Assembly (NCBI GenBank): GCA_032718475.1
Contig: JAUCBJ010006966.1
Span: 1 to 51,094 of the forward strand
DNA: 51,094 nucleotides
Direction of reading: 5' to 3'
Source: Nemertoderma westbladi
Taxonomy: Eukaryota > Xenacoelomorpha > Nemertodermatida > Nemertodermatidae
How positions within the stretch are numbered: position 1 is the stretch's first letter; every line of letters starts with the position of its first letter. Of the stretch, positions 34,226 to 44,539 are shown piece by piece. Both the position numbers and the translations under genes were made by a program. Under the pieces are notes generated by a model. The model was not told where the DNA came from, did no database searches, and saw only the letters and a list, made by a program, of their open reading frames with translations.

Positions 34226-34307
34226 ACTTAACGCTTGTCCTTGGACAAGCCGTAAATACAGTAGATAGATGGATTATTTGCGGCTCGTCCATAGACGAGC
34301 GTTAAGT
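34226..34307. repeat. Compact double-hairpin palindrome
   Basis: Two arms, 34226-34258 and 34275-34307, form an imperfect 33-bp inverted repeat. Each arm is itself a hairpin: GCTTGTCC/GGACAAGC in the left and GCTCGTC/GACGAGC in the right. The T-A to C-G change between the two copies preserves pairing within each inner hairpin. Confidence 0.
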
Positions 34308-34460
34308 AATAACAATATATTAATAAATTTATTAGTAATAACAATAAATTAACAATAAAACAACATATTATAGTGTATAATGTACTTTTATCTCACTTCG
34401 GTCCCTCGTTTCAATATTTCACTAACTCGAATATGATAATAACTCGAAATAAATTTTCCA

Positions 34461-34523
34461 GTATTTACTAATTATCATAGTGCGTTAAGGCTCGCCTTTA
34501 CTACGTGGCTCGCATGTTCTCGC
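34461..34523 (+). repeat. Fragment of dispersed repeat family 'GCGTTAAGGC' (plus copy)
   Basis: TTTACTAATTATCATAGTGC, GTTAAGGCTCGCCTTTACTA and CGTGGCTCGC match the end of the element at 50725-51013 and, inverted, the copy at 34925-35075. Confidence 0.
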
Positions 34524-34689
34524 TGTTATGCCTCAGAACTAAACATTAGATATATTGTACTGTATGTCCTACTCATCTTCACATCCAAAAAAGCGACGTA
34601 GATTAGGATTTGTATGGTTTTTGACAATTTTATAATTTGCTTTATAATTTTTTATTTTCAAAAATCCTGACCTGCGAGAAAGTGGTGAA

Positions 34690-34910
34690 AGGTAAGTGTA
34701 GTTGGGTGGAAGTGAGACAATGTTGAGTGTACTGTAGTTGGGTGATAGTTGGGTGTAGTTGGGTGGAGAATTGGGTGTAGTTGGGTGAAAGTTGGGTGTT
34801 GTTGGGGGTAGTTGGGTGAAAGTTGGGTGTAGTTGGGTGAGAGTTGGGTGGAAGTGGAGTGTAGTTGGGTGAAAGTGAGTCAAAGTTGAGTGTAGTTGGT
34901 TGGAGAGTTT
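34690..34910. repeat. GTTGGGTGTA minisatellite, loop region
   Basis: AGTTGGGTGTAGTTGGGTGA units occur in the orientation of the right arm. The minus-strand frames of 104-107 codons across it are repeat artefacts. Confidence 0.
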
Positions 34911-34924
34911 GGTGTTCTGTGGGA

Positions 34925-35080
34925 CGAGTCACGCAGTCAGGGCAAGCCTTAGCGCACAATTGCAATTAGTAAAAATAGGGCAAAATTTCATCTCCAGTCG
35001 GTCGTTCTGTCCGCTTGTCTGTCTGTAACGAAAAATTCATTCGTAAGTAACTTTTGAAGATTTTCGCCAACTGATCCACA
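34925..35080 (-). repeat. Dispersed repeat family copy (minus)
   Basis: On the minus strand it contains CTTCAAAAGTTACTTACGAA, GGCGGACA-like words, GATGAAATTTTGCCC, and TGTGCGCTAAGGCTTGCC. These align along about 140 bp with 50884-51013. Confidence 0.
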
Positions 35081-35189
35081 TTAAAGCCCCATGAGAAACC
35101 CCACTTGGGATCCGACTATGTAGCAACATACCTAAAGTGTGTGACATACTGTATTATTCATTCACATGTGAGAATTTAGCTTGGAAACC

Positions 35190-35760
35190 TCAATGTTGAT
35201 CAGATAGACTTTGCTGATGACTTAGGAGTACTCTCAGAATCATTAGAGGGAGCCCAACGGCTCCTCAGCTCATTAGAACATTCTGCTTCTAGTGTTGGTC
35301 TTTTTATTACCTCCAGAAAGACCACAATTTTGACAGTTAACTTTGAAAGTCCTCAGCAAGTCTCTGATCGGATGAGCATAAGCTCAAAGGATGGTATGCT
35401 TGAGCATGTGGACAACTTCTGTTACCTGGGATCATGGATCCGGAAGTCAGGTGAGGACCTTCGAATACGTAAGGGAAAGGCATGGGCAGCCTTGAATAGG
35501 CTTTCCAGGATTTGGAAGTCACCGAGAATTAATCGGAAACTCAAGGTCCGATTATTTAGAGCAGCAGTAGTTCCAGTACTCCTCTACGGGAGTCCATGCT
35601 GGGCTCTAACTGCTGAGGACACCAAATCTCTGGATGGCACATTCACAAGAATGCTACGCCGGGTTCATTGTGTCAAGTACAATGCACACATTAGTTTGGA
35701 AACCTCAATGTTGATCACATGAGGATTTTCGAATGGGTGGAATGTCTGAAAGATTAAATA
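35190..35760 (+). pseudogene. LINE reverse transcriptase fragment inside the foldback loop
   Basis: The open frame extends from about 35200 to 35722. It starts with an IDFADD motif (the catalytic FADD box, about 35207-35224) and continues through an RKTTIL segment, a YLGSWI block and LYGSPCWALT. These are the RT palm-to-thumb landmarks of RTE/CR1-like LINEs. The upstream RT motifs and the end of the frame are missing. Decayed relatives lie at 13960-14425 (plus) and 50190-50665 (minus). An ATG-initiated 130-codon frame begins at 35330 but is only part of it. Confidence 0.
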
Positions 35761-36080
35761 CACTTCTCCCATTTCGTTGTTTGTAATAAAATAAGCTGAA
35801 TATTGTCATATCCTACTGTACATATACTGTACAGTATGTACTAGAGACCACAAGCCGCGTCTATATGATTACGTTGATCAACGTCTGCAATTCTCTACCC
35901 TAGTGTGATGAATTATTATTTCTACTACTGTAAGATCTGTAATGTATAACGATCTTATCGATTCTCATACTGTAGAGATCTTGTCCATTCTGGCATCGCC
36001 TGTATGTGAAGATCATAATAAGTTCCTTGCAGAAATTCCCTTGACCTGTACAGATCTTACCAGATCCCCTTTTAGTTTAT
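35761..36080. other. Foldback loop, right side; no gene seen
   Basis: AT-rich sequence with several GATCTT-type words (AGATCTTACCAGATCCCC and similar) but no recognisable feature. Confidence 0.
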
Positions 36081-36154
36081 CAAAAATGTAAAATGTTCTA
36101 AAATTATTGCTGTTGTTTCGTTAAAAATTAATTAATATAAAGGCCATAAAGTTC

Positions 36155-36402
36155 GCCCATGTGAATAATACCAGGATTTCACTTTTCGGTCGACATTTTA
36201 TTGGAATTTTATGTATGAAGATTTTTTATTTTTTTTAATTTATCTTTTTGATACGTTTCGTTTTGATACGGCTAAATTTCGTTTATTGTTTTGGTTAGAT
36301 TCAGTCCTTTTGTAACCTGTGATTTTAATGAAAACCTGGGATTCTTCACATGGGGGCAACTGCAAAGTTAAATATATAACGGCAGAAAGTGTTTACATGG
36401 GC
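36155..36402. mobile_element. Small inverted-terminus insertion in the right foldback arm
   Basis: About 248 bp are absent from the equivalent place in the left arm. The ends are GCCCATGT (36155-36162) and ACATGGGC (36395-36402). A second inner pair, CCATGTGAATAAT and its reverse complement at about 36338-36356, makes the element strongly palindromic. No target duplication was recognised. Confidence 0.
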
Positions 36403-36959
36403 CCAAGATTAAAATAAAGCTGCTGAAAATAATGTTACAGTTCTTTTTCTTGTATTCTATGATACATAAAGGATAATTACATTATTATAATTGCATTAAA
36501 CATACTGTATAATATAGAACTTATGTCCATTAACTTTGTACGAATTATCTGCATTGCTATTCCCATAACAGAAGTTTCCAATGCGATTTCGTCGTTAAGG
36601 CTGTGACGGTGACCCCCCTGTGTATCAATACCGTTTTCATTTTCACCACAATCCCAAACAGCGCCAGTTTAGTTTTATACTGTAGCTTGGATCGTTCGTC
36701 AATAGTCTCTGCGTCTCTCCTTTGTATATTTATTGCTAAATTCATCAATTATTCTAGAACCAACCTGCAAAAAATATAAAACGTTAGTTTGTTATTTTCA
36801 TAATTGCTCAGCAGTGGGGGCAACATACAGTACATGAAACATTTAAAAGCTCATATCTCAGCAATTCCTCGAAGAGTTTGTTACTGTACATATTGTAATT
36901 TGTGGAAGTTTGGTGCCATACAGTAGGTATAGTTTGGTGTAAGTTGGATGCAGAGTGGA

Positions 36960-37140
36960 AGTGCAGTGGAAGTTGGGTGTAGTGGGGTGGAACTGTGTGG
37001 GTGTAGTTGGCTGAAAGTTGGGTGTAGTTGGGTGAAAGTTGGGTGTAGTTGGGTGAAAGTTGGGTGTAGTTGGGTGTAGTTGGGTGAAAGTTGGGTGTAG
37101 TTGGGTGTAGTTGGGTGAAAGTTGGGTGTAGTTGGGTGTT
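36960..37140. repeat. GTTGGGTGTA minisatellite, right arm
   Basis: AGTTGGGTGTAGTTGGGTGA units run up to the right terminus of the foldback element, mirror image of 32412-32560. Confidence 0.
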
Positions 37141-38106
37141 TAGGCTGACCGCTAGCCCAGTAGCCTAGCAGCCTCGGTCAGTCGGTGACAGACTAACAGA
37201 GCAGCAGAGGGTGAGTCGAGTCTTTAGCATATCGTTGCAACTTGTAGACTGGAAATGTTTGAATGCTAATACTGTAATACAGTAATAACAATTAAGTCGG
37301 TTAATGAAATGAAATGGAACAAAACATGATAGAGTCTACACACAGTCCAGCAGTCTGACAGTACCGGTACACTGATAGCTGGATAGGCTTCTTTAGTTCC
37401 TCGGCGACGGTCCGTTTTTGGAAGGTTTTTGCAGGTTTTTGAATGTTATCACTAGGTTTTTTTAGTGTTTCTGTCAGGCTGTATTTGTATTACGGTACTT
37501 GATTGATTAGATTGACCTGACTGCTGGACTGCCTGACAGCCTGAGCTTGGTTGGTCCATCAGTTCATTCGTTATGGTTCGATATATTATATGGCTGTATG
37601 GGGCTGCATTTCTTCAAGATTATATTTTATACAGCACTGGCAGTTGGCTGACTGGCAGTTGGCAGACTGGTAGATAAGCCTACGATATACAGTCGGTGAT
37701 ATAGGCGATTTTGGACTTATTCCAATTTTGGAACTTTGTGCAAGGGTAGATTCCGAAATCGGAATACACTCCAAAATTGGACTTTTATAAATTAAAAAAA
37801 AATATTTTAAAGTCCTGCAAGTATATTTCCATCATAAATTCTATCATTTTTCAATAAATATATGTTTTTTGTGCCAAATTCAATATTCCTACCATGCTTT
37901 TGCAGAAATGTATTCATACATTCCAAAATTGGACTTTGTTTGCAGAGATGCTATGGAGGATGACTGCTGTAACCTGTAACACTAGTAACAAGGTACAGGG
38001 GTCCGACCATAAGCAGATAAGGCTATATGGGCACGACTAGAGCTGTACCCTGTACAGCTGTACAGCACAGTTTTACGATAGAAGCACAGCTGCAGCTAGA
38101 CCCTAG

Positions 38107-38400
38107 ACCAAGCAGCAGCTTGGTCTATTGGTGATGGTGACATTCCTGGGCTTCCAATTAGGAAGCCAAGTTTCGATCCCTAGAAGGTCCTTGTGAGTGG
38201 TCAATAAATGGGAACCAAGGCAACATTGGAAAACATAATGGAAGAGGTTTACTATAGAATATCATCCATGGTGCGATGGTGGTGAACAGGCATTCCTTGG
38301 CTTAATGAGCCTAAAAAGATTATCCCATTCAATCAGCCTCAGCCAATATCATGAAGTGGGGTGTTAGCTATGATGGAAAATAAATAGACCTCTTAATCGT
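38107..38400 (+). mobile_element. Probable tRNA-derived SINE
   Basis: TTGGTCTATTGGTGATGG (about 38120-38137) resembles a pol III A box. GTTTCGATCCC (38170-38180) is close to the B-box consensus GGTTCGANNCC, at tRNA-like spacing. A unique body of about 200 bp follows. No clear tail or target duplication was found, so the 3' end is approximate. Confidence 0.
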
Positions 38401-38404
38401 TTCA

Positions 38405-39865
38405 ATATATTGTTTTAGTGTCTCATGTGCTGCGCGAAGGCCTTTGAACCGTTTCAACAGATTGTTTTAGTATCTCACATACTGCGCGAACGCGAAGGTA
38501 TCTTAAACGTTTCAACAGTTTGTTACACAATGTTGGAGTCTTGGAGTACGCCACGTGCTGCGCGAAGGTCTCTTAAACGTTTCAACAGCTTGTTACACAA
38601 TGTTACAGTGCGCCACGTGCTGCGCGAAGGTCTCTCAAACGTTTCAACAGATTGTTACACAATGTTACAGTAAGCCACGTGCTGCGCGAAGGTCTCTTAA
38701 GCATTTGAACAGTTTGTTACACAATGTTACAGTGCGCCACGTACTGCGCGAAGGTCTCTCAAACGTTTCAACAGATTGTTACACAATGTTACAGTAAGCC
38801 ACGTGCTGCGCGAAGGTCTCTTAAACGTTTCAACAGCTTGTTACACACTGTTACAGTTCGCCACATGCTGCGCAAAGTTCTCAAACGTTTCAACAGATTG
38901 TTTCAGTACCCCATGTGCTGCACGTAGGTCTATTAAACGTTTCAACAGCTTGTTAACAATGTTACAGTACGCCACGTGCTGCGCGAAGGACTCTTAAACG
39001 TTTCAACAGCTTGTTACACAATGTTGGAGTACGCCACGTGCTGCGCGAAGGTCTCTTAAACGTTTCAACAGCTTGTTACAATGTTACAGCGAGCCACGTG
39101 CCCCGTGAAGGTCTCTTAAACGTTTCAACAGTTTGTTGCACAATGTTGGAGTACGCCACGTGCTGCGCGAAGGTCTCTTAAACGTTTCAACAGCTTGTTA
39201 CACAATGTTACAGATCTCCACATGCTGCGCGAAGGTCTCAAACGTTTTAACAGATTGTTTCAGTATTTCACATACTTCGCGAAGGTCTCTCAAACGTTTC
39301 ATCAGATTGTTATACAATGTTACAGTATCGCATGTGCTGCACGAAGGTCTCTTAAACGTTTCAACAGATTGTTTCAGTATCCAACATGCTGCACGAAGGT
39401 CTCTTAAACGTTTCAACAGATTGTTACAGTATCCAACATGCTGCGCGAAGGTCTCTTAAACGTTTCAACAGCTTGTTACACAATGTTACAGATCTCCACA
39501 TGCTGCGCGAAGGTCTCAAACGTTTTAACAGATTGTTTCAGTATTTCACATACTTCGCGAAGGTCTCTCAAACGTTTCATCAGATTGTTATACAATGTTA
39601 CAGTATCGCATGTGCTGCACGAAGGTCTCTTAAACGTTTCAACAGATTGTTTCAGTATCCAACATGCTGCACGAAGGTCTCTTAAACGTTTCAACAGATT
39701 GTTTCAGTATCCAACATGCTGCACGAAGGTCTCTTAAACGTTTCAACAGATTGTTACAGTGCCCCACATGCTGCACGAAGGTCTCTTAAACGTTTCAATG
39801 GATTGTTTAGTATCTCAAATACTGCGTGAAGGACATGGAAGGTATCTTAATCATTTCAACAGATT
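38405..39865. repeat. 62-bp tandem array with a 278-bp higher-order duplication
   Basis: About 25 units of 51-62 bp contain CTGCGCGAAGGTCTCTTAAA, CGTTTCAACAGCTTGTTACA and CAATGTTACAG. A block at 39198-39416 recurs at 39476-39694 with identical translation in every codon, so the block duplication (278 bp) is recent. A single diverged unit occurs far outside at about 42945-42965. Frames on both strands across the array are artefacts. Confidence 0.
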
Positions 39866-40383
39866 GTTACAGTTCTAGTTTTTAAAATCTATTTACGTAT
39901 GTACATTGTACGTACATTGACAAAGTGAAACAAAATAGAGTAAATAAGATAAATTTCATTCAGAAAGACAACTGTGGACTTAAAGTGCTAAGTGCTGCTA
40001 TGTGCTGTTCAATACAAACAATACGCTACCCATTCTGCCATTTTACTGCAGTGTACTGTACCTACAGCGTAGTACAGTAGTATAGTGCTGATGGAAAGAC
40101 AAAATTGGACCTAAAGTCCAAAATTGGATGCGCAAAACTTTAAATGTCGGTTGTCTTTGTGGTGCACCGTGAAATTTTCTCGTGCACGGTCAAAGCTCTT
40201 ATTTTGTAGTAAAGAACATGTAGGTTAAATTTCAGATCCCGTCTGAAAAAATTGTAGGCCGTGGAAAATTCACTGTAATTCATATCAAAATTAATTCCGA
40301 TATTGGAATGGAAGTCCAATTTTGACTTAGCAAGTTCCAAAATTGGATCAAGTCCAAAATCGCCTATATCACCGACTGATATA

Positions 40384-40570
40384 GGTACCGGTATTGTGGT
40401 ATTACAATAATCGATTTGATATTTGTTTTAAAAAGTACTAGTCTGTAGTCTGTGGGTTTCATGCATGGACTGATGGAACCAAAATATATTTTTGTCATCA
40501 GAAATTTTCAAAAAATAAGCAATTTGGCTCTTTTTTGTGATCAAAAACCTAAAAACCTAGTTTTCAGCCA
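40384..40570. other. Short spacer, no gene seen
   Basis: Contains AAAAACCTAAAAACCTAG-type words that recur inverted near 37418-37470 and again near 42870-42900. Confidence 0.
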
Positions 40571-42470
40571 TTCCAGCGTAACGGTCGTGATATTCCGCAT
40601 GGGTTTCCGGTATTAATGAGTATTCTAAGGGCACATGGAAGAATGATATTGAAAAGATATTACTATGATATGATCCTAAGATATGGACCTTTAATAAAAT
40701 AGAAACCGCACTGGAATACATTACGTTTTATTGATTGTATTCCAGTTTAAAGTTGGCGTAACGGTCGTCGTGACCGGGTTTTCTTGTACGCTGATTTTAA
40801 TAGAAGGCTTTTTACATTCCGCAATTGAACACATCTACCATTTTTGGTGCTAAAATGAAAAGTGCAAGTAACAAGTATTTTTCAAATTAATGAAAACAAC
40901 TAGACTTGTAGGAATGGTATTTATTTCAATTACATATAGGTTTTCTGGTACGCCGATTTCAATGGAAGGCTTTTTAAATTCCGCAGTTGAACACATCTAC
41001 TATTTTTGGCGCTAAAATGAAAAGTGCAAGTAAACAGCATTTTTCAAATTAATGAAAACAACTAGACTTGTAGGAATGGTGTTTATTTCAATTACATACA
41101 GGTTTTCTGGTGCGCTGATTTCAATGGAAGGCTTTTTAAATTCCGCAGTTGAACACACCTACCATTTTTGGTGCTAAAATGAAAAGTGCAAGTAACCAGC
41201 ATTTTTCAAATTAGTGAAAACAATAAGAATTTTAGGAATGGTATTTATTTCAATTACATACAGGTTTTCTGGTACGCCGATTTCAATGGAAGGCTTTTTA
41301 AATTCCGCAGTTGAACGCACCTACTGACCTACCGTTTTTGGTGCTAAAATGAAAAGTGCAAGTAACCAGCATTTTTAAAATTAGTTGAAACAATAAGAAT
41401 TGTAGGAATGGCTGAATGGTATTTATTTCAATTACATACAGGTTTTCTGGTACGCCGATTTCAATAGAAGGCTTTTTAAATTCCGCAGTTGAACACATCC
41501 ACTGACATACCATTTTTGGTGCTAAAATGAAAAGTGCAAGTAACGAGCATTTTTCAAATTAGTGAAAACAACTAGAATTGTACGAATGGTGTTTCTTTCT
41601 CTATTACATACAGTTTTTCCTGCTGTTCTGGTACGCCGATTTCAATGAAAGGCTTTTCAAATTCCGCAGTTGACTGGTTGAACATACCTACCATTTTTGG
41701 TGCTAAAATGAAAAGTGCAAGTAAACAGCATTTTTCAAATTAGTGAAAACAACTAGACATGTAGGGATGGTGTTTATTTCTATTACATACAGGTTTTCTG
41801 GTGCGCTGATTTCAATGGAAGGCTTTTTAAATTCCGCAGTTGAATAGGCCTACACCTACAATGTTCGGTGCTAAAATGAAAAGTGCAAGAGTAAATAAAC
41901 ATAATTTTTCAAATTTTGCAGATTATATGTAAGCAGCCATACGTTCTACTGTTCTATGTAGTATTGTAAGCTGATATTTTGGTTATTATGTGTACTACCT
42001 GATTACAGTATAATTATAATTACATCCCACAGCAGCAGTGGTATCATAAATGATACAAATTAATTTATACTGTATAATAATGATTCCTAAGTTTGTGTCA
42101 CAACCGTTACGGTCATAAGTGCTCTTATGGCACATTATAGGTTAAGAAGAAACCTTTGTACACCCAATATTACAATTATCACTTTGTGTGGAATCATATT
42201 CCAAAATGTAATCTAAATGGAGAGTAAAAAAGACGACCTTTCGTTCCTTGAATTATACATGCTATGCTAATATTCCCATTTCCCACATGTTAATGTCACG
42301 ACCGTTACGCTGATTACTACAACTGGAACATACAGTCAAGTTAAACTACATGACTCAAACAATTGATACGAACCACCTAACAATAGATATAAAAGATTAT
42401 AACCATTACTGCCGGGGATATGGAGATATTGGAAAAACTTGTTCTTCAGCGTAACGGTCGTGACATATTT
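40571..42470. repeat. 165-180-bp tandem array bounded by TAACGGTCGTGA motifs
   Basis: About seven units starting near 40790, 40935, 41100, 41270, 41445, 41625 and 41795 contain CAGGTTTTCTGGTACGCCGA, TTTTTAAATTCCGCAGTTGA and GCTAAAATGAAAAGTGCAAG. Outside the units, GCGTAACGGTCGTGA-type motifs occur at about 40573 and 42450 (direct), 40753 (variant), and 42105 and 42298 (inverted). Confidence 0.
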
Positions 42471-44470
42471 TCCATCCACTCATTACAATGCTATTAGAAA
42501 AATATTTATTAGTTGTACATTATTTAACCGACATAGCTAATTACTACATAGATATAAGATTCTGAAAAACATATGGCATTGCCAGTTTGGTAATTATCAT
42601 GCCATTTTGGTTTGTATGTAATTATGCCAAAAATATTGAATTTTTGGCATTTTTTAAATCACATTTTGCGGACGCTGTAAAAAAAATTGGCGAGGGTTGT
42701 GGAACATTTGAAAGCAGTTTTATGAAGCACAATATGTGTGCTACACACTCAATACAAAATAAATGCATTTCTAAGTACTTTCATTTTTCACCAAAAGGTT
42801 TACTTTTGCTTGGAATGGCTGTTTTACTGTTTTAGGCTTTTTTCAAATTTTGGGTTTTGACAAAAATCGACAAAAACCTAGGTTTACAAAAACCTACTTT
42901 GCCAGCCCTGACTATCAGACTATGATTATAGCTCATCTATACTTCGTGCTGCGCGAAGGCCCCTTTAGTCAGTTAGTGCAGTAGCAGAGTAGTTTAAGCT
43001 AAATTTTGTACCGGTATATTACAACCGTATTACCTCGTATTAGTCATTACTATAATATAGAATATGAAATTAATTACTGTCAGACTTTGGAGCATTATTT
43101 ATTAGCATCTTATTTGATTAGGCCATCAGTAGAGTTCTAGATTCTAGACCGTAGTTGAGAAAAAGATATTATTTATTGTATTACCTAACCTACAGACCTA
43201 CCTATGTTAAAAAACTCAGGATCCCATCTGGCTTTTCTGGGATACGCAGCAGGAGCAGATAATATTCTACATCCAGGCCAGACTGGAATCCATACACTTT
43301 GCGCCAGATTAATCCGGCGCGCTTTACAATAAAAATAAAAACGCGCCAAGTTGGCGCTTGGCGTGCTCGAAAATCTCAAAACGCGCCGGCTCTGGCGCAT
43401 GGCGCTCCTACAAATATAAACCGGAATGGCCACAACCTATGAACGTGCCAAAGGGTACTTAGCATGGGGTCAACACAACACATTGTCAGTGACCAATGCA
43501 TTAAGACAGTAAGTATCCCAGGAAATACATGGTCGGCTTTTTGTCGACGAAATATAGCTGTCTTTTCTGCTTTTCGCTTGGCTAAAAGGCCGTATTGCCA
43601 GCTGCCAGCTGTGGGAGTGATGAAGGGGGAGGGTCGTAAGCAAGGTGGATCGTAACTAAGTTGGGAGAGGTATTGAAAAAATAAAATTGCATTAGGCCTA
43701 CGTGCTACGTACCGTAATTTATGACCAGCACAGCAACAGACTGACAGATGAATTGAATACCGGTAGGGTAGCCCAATACTGAATACACTGGAATACTGGT
43801 ATAAGGACTCAGGACTACTCTATTAAAATACAGAAATATAATAATACTGAGACAACTGATAAAATACTAATAATATAATTAATTAATATACAGATATATA
43901 GGCCTAATAAATAATATACTGAGACAAGTTCGCTTTGCTTTCAACGTGGGATCTAAGTTCGCTTCGCGACTAACATGATGATTACCAAACAGCCAAAGGC
44001 TTTTATTAATAGCATAAATTGGGATCTATGTTCAACTAGTTAGAATCTATGTTCGGAAATATCTAAGATCATCAAAATCAGGCCTCTAAAAATACAGTAG
44101 CGACTAAGCGAGTAGCCGAGTAGATGTAGCATGTAGGCCTACAAGTTCTCTCCTAAGTGCTTAACATATTATATTTAACATCATGAGATGTATCATTACC
44201 AGTAGCGTAGCGGGTAGCATCCAACTGTCCATGTCCAATGAGTAGAAAGGATTCCAAAAAACCTTTAGAGGGCCTATTATTATGTATTACTGTATTAGTA
44301 GAGTTAAGGATGCTCCTTCCCAGAATTTAGTCTTACAGTCTTATGTTACGCCTACACATGTCTACAGTCCACAGTCCTTTACGGCTGATCGGTGCGATTC
44401 GGTGGTAGTTCTGTGATCTGGGTTAGTAGGGTCTGGCCTTGGCCTACTGCCTGACTGCGATAGGCTGCCT
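42471..44470. other. Spacer with a GC-rich island and GGATCTAAGTTC words; no gene seen
   Basis: The open frames at 42587-42835, 43185-43433 and 43464-43655 have no recognisable domain. A GC-rich patch at about 43300-43410 carries GCGCCAG/TGGCGC words like the blocks at 24049 and 30840. GGATCTAAGTTCGCTTCGCG at 43947 and ATTGGGATCTATGTTCAAC near 44018 are diverged copies of the 32222-32375 repeats. Confidence 0.
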
Positions 44471-44539
44471 GTGTCGCTGTGTGCCCAGGTCAGCAGGTGT
44501 GCCTGGCCTACTTATATCAGTATATCAGTATATGGAGCA

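Larger units (their letters stand above)
32401..37151. mobile_element. Foldback-like composite element with 9-bp target duplication
   Basis: The ends are GGGTCAGCCTAATCACCC at 32401 and, in reverse complement, CGGTCAGCCTAAACACCC ending at 37151. The nonamer CTAGCCCAG flanks it at 32392-32400 and 37152-37160. The arms (about 32401-33950 and 36080-37151) are long inverted repeats. Their outer parts are built of CCCAACTACACCCAACTTTC minisatellite and their inner parts are unique. The arms share identifiable landmarks, for example ATTCTAGAA and GAATTATCTGCATTGC in opposite orientation. Nested insertions are present in both arms, and a LINE fragment lies in the loop. No transposase is seen. A 9-bp duplication with G-start ends fits Mutator-like or Foldback elements. 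Confidence 0.
37690..40378. mobile_element. Non-autonomous element with CAGTCGGTGATATAGG ends and ATATA duplication
   Basis: The terminal inverted repeats are about 45 bp long and nearly perfect. They start with CAGTCGGTGATATAGGCGAT and continue with a TTTTGGA and CCAATTTTGGAAC block at both ends (37690-37734 and about 40334-40378). The pentamer ATATA flanks it at 37685-37689 and 40379-40383. The interior holds a SINE-like piece, a large 62-bp array, and no transposase. Confidence 0.

Noticed and set aside
44471-44539. Upstream extension of the chimaerin frame from GTG at 44471
   Set aside because: It is not an ATG and the 23 residues do not resemble chimaerin. The ATG at 44540 has good context and gives the family-typical length.
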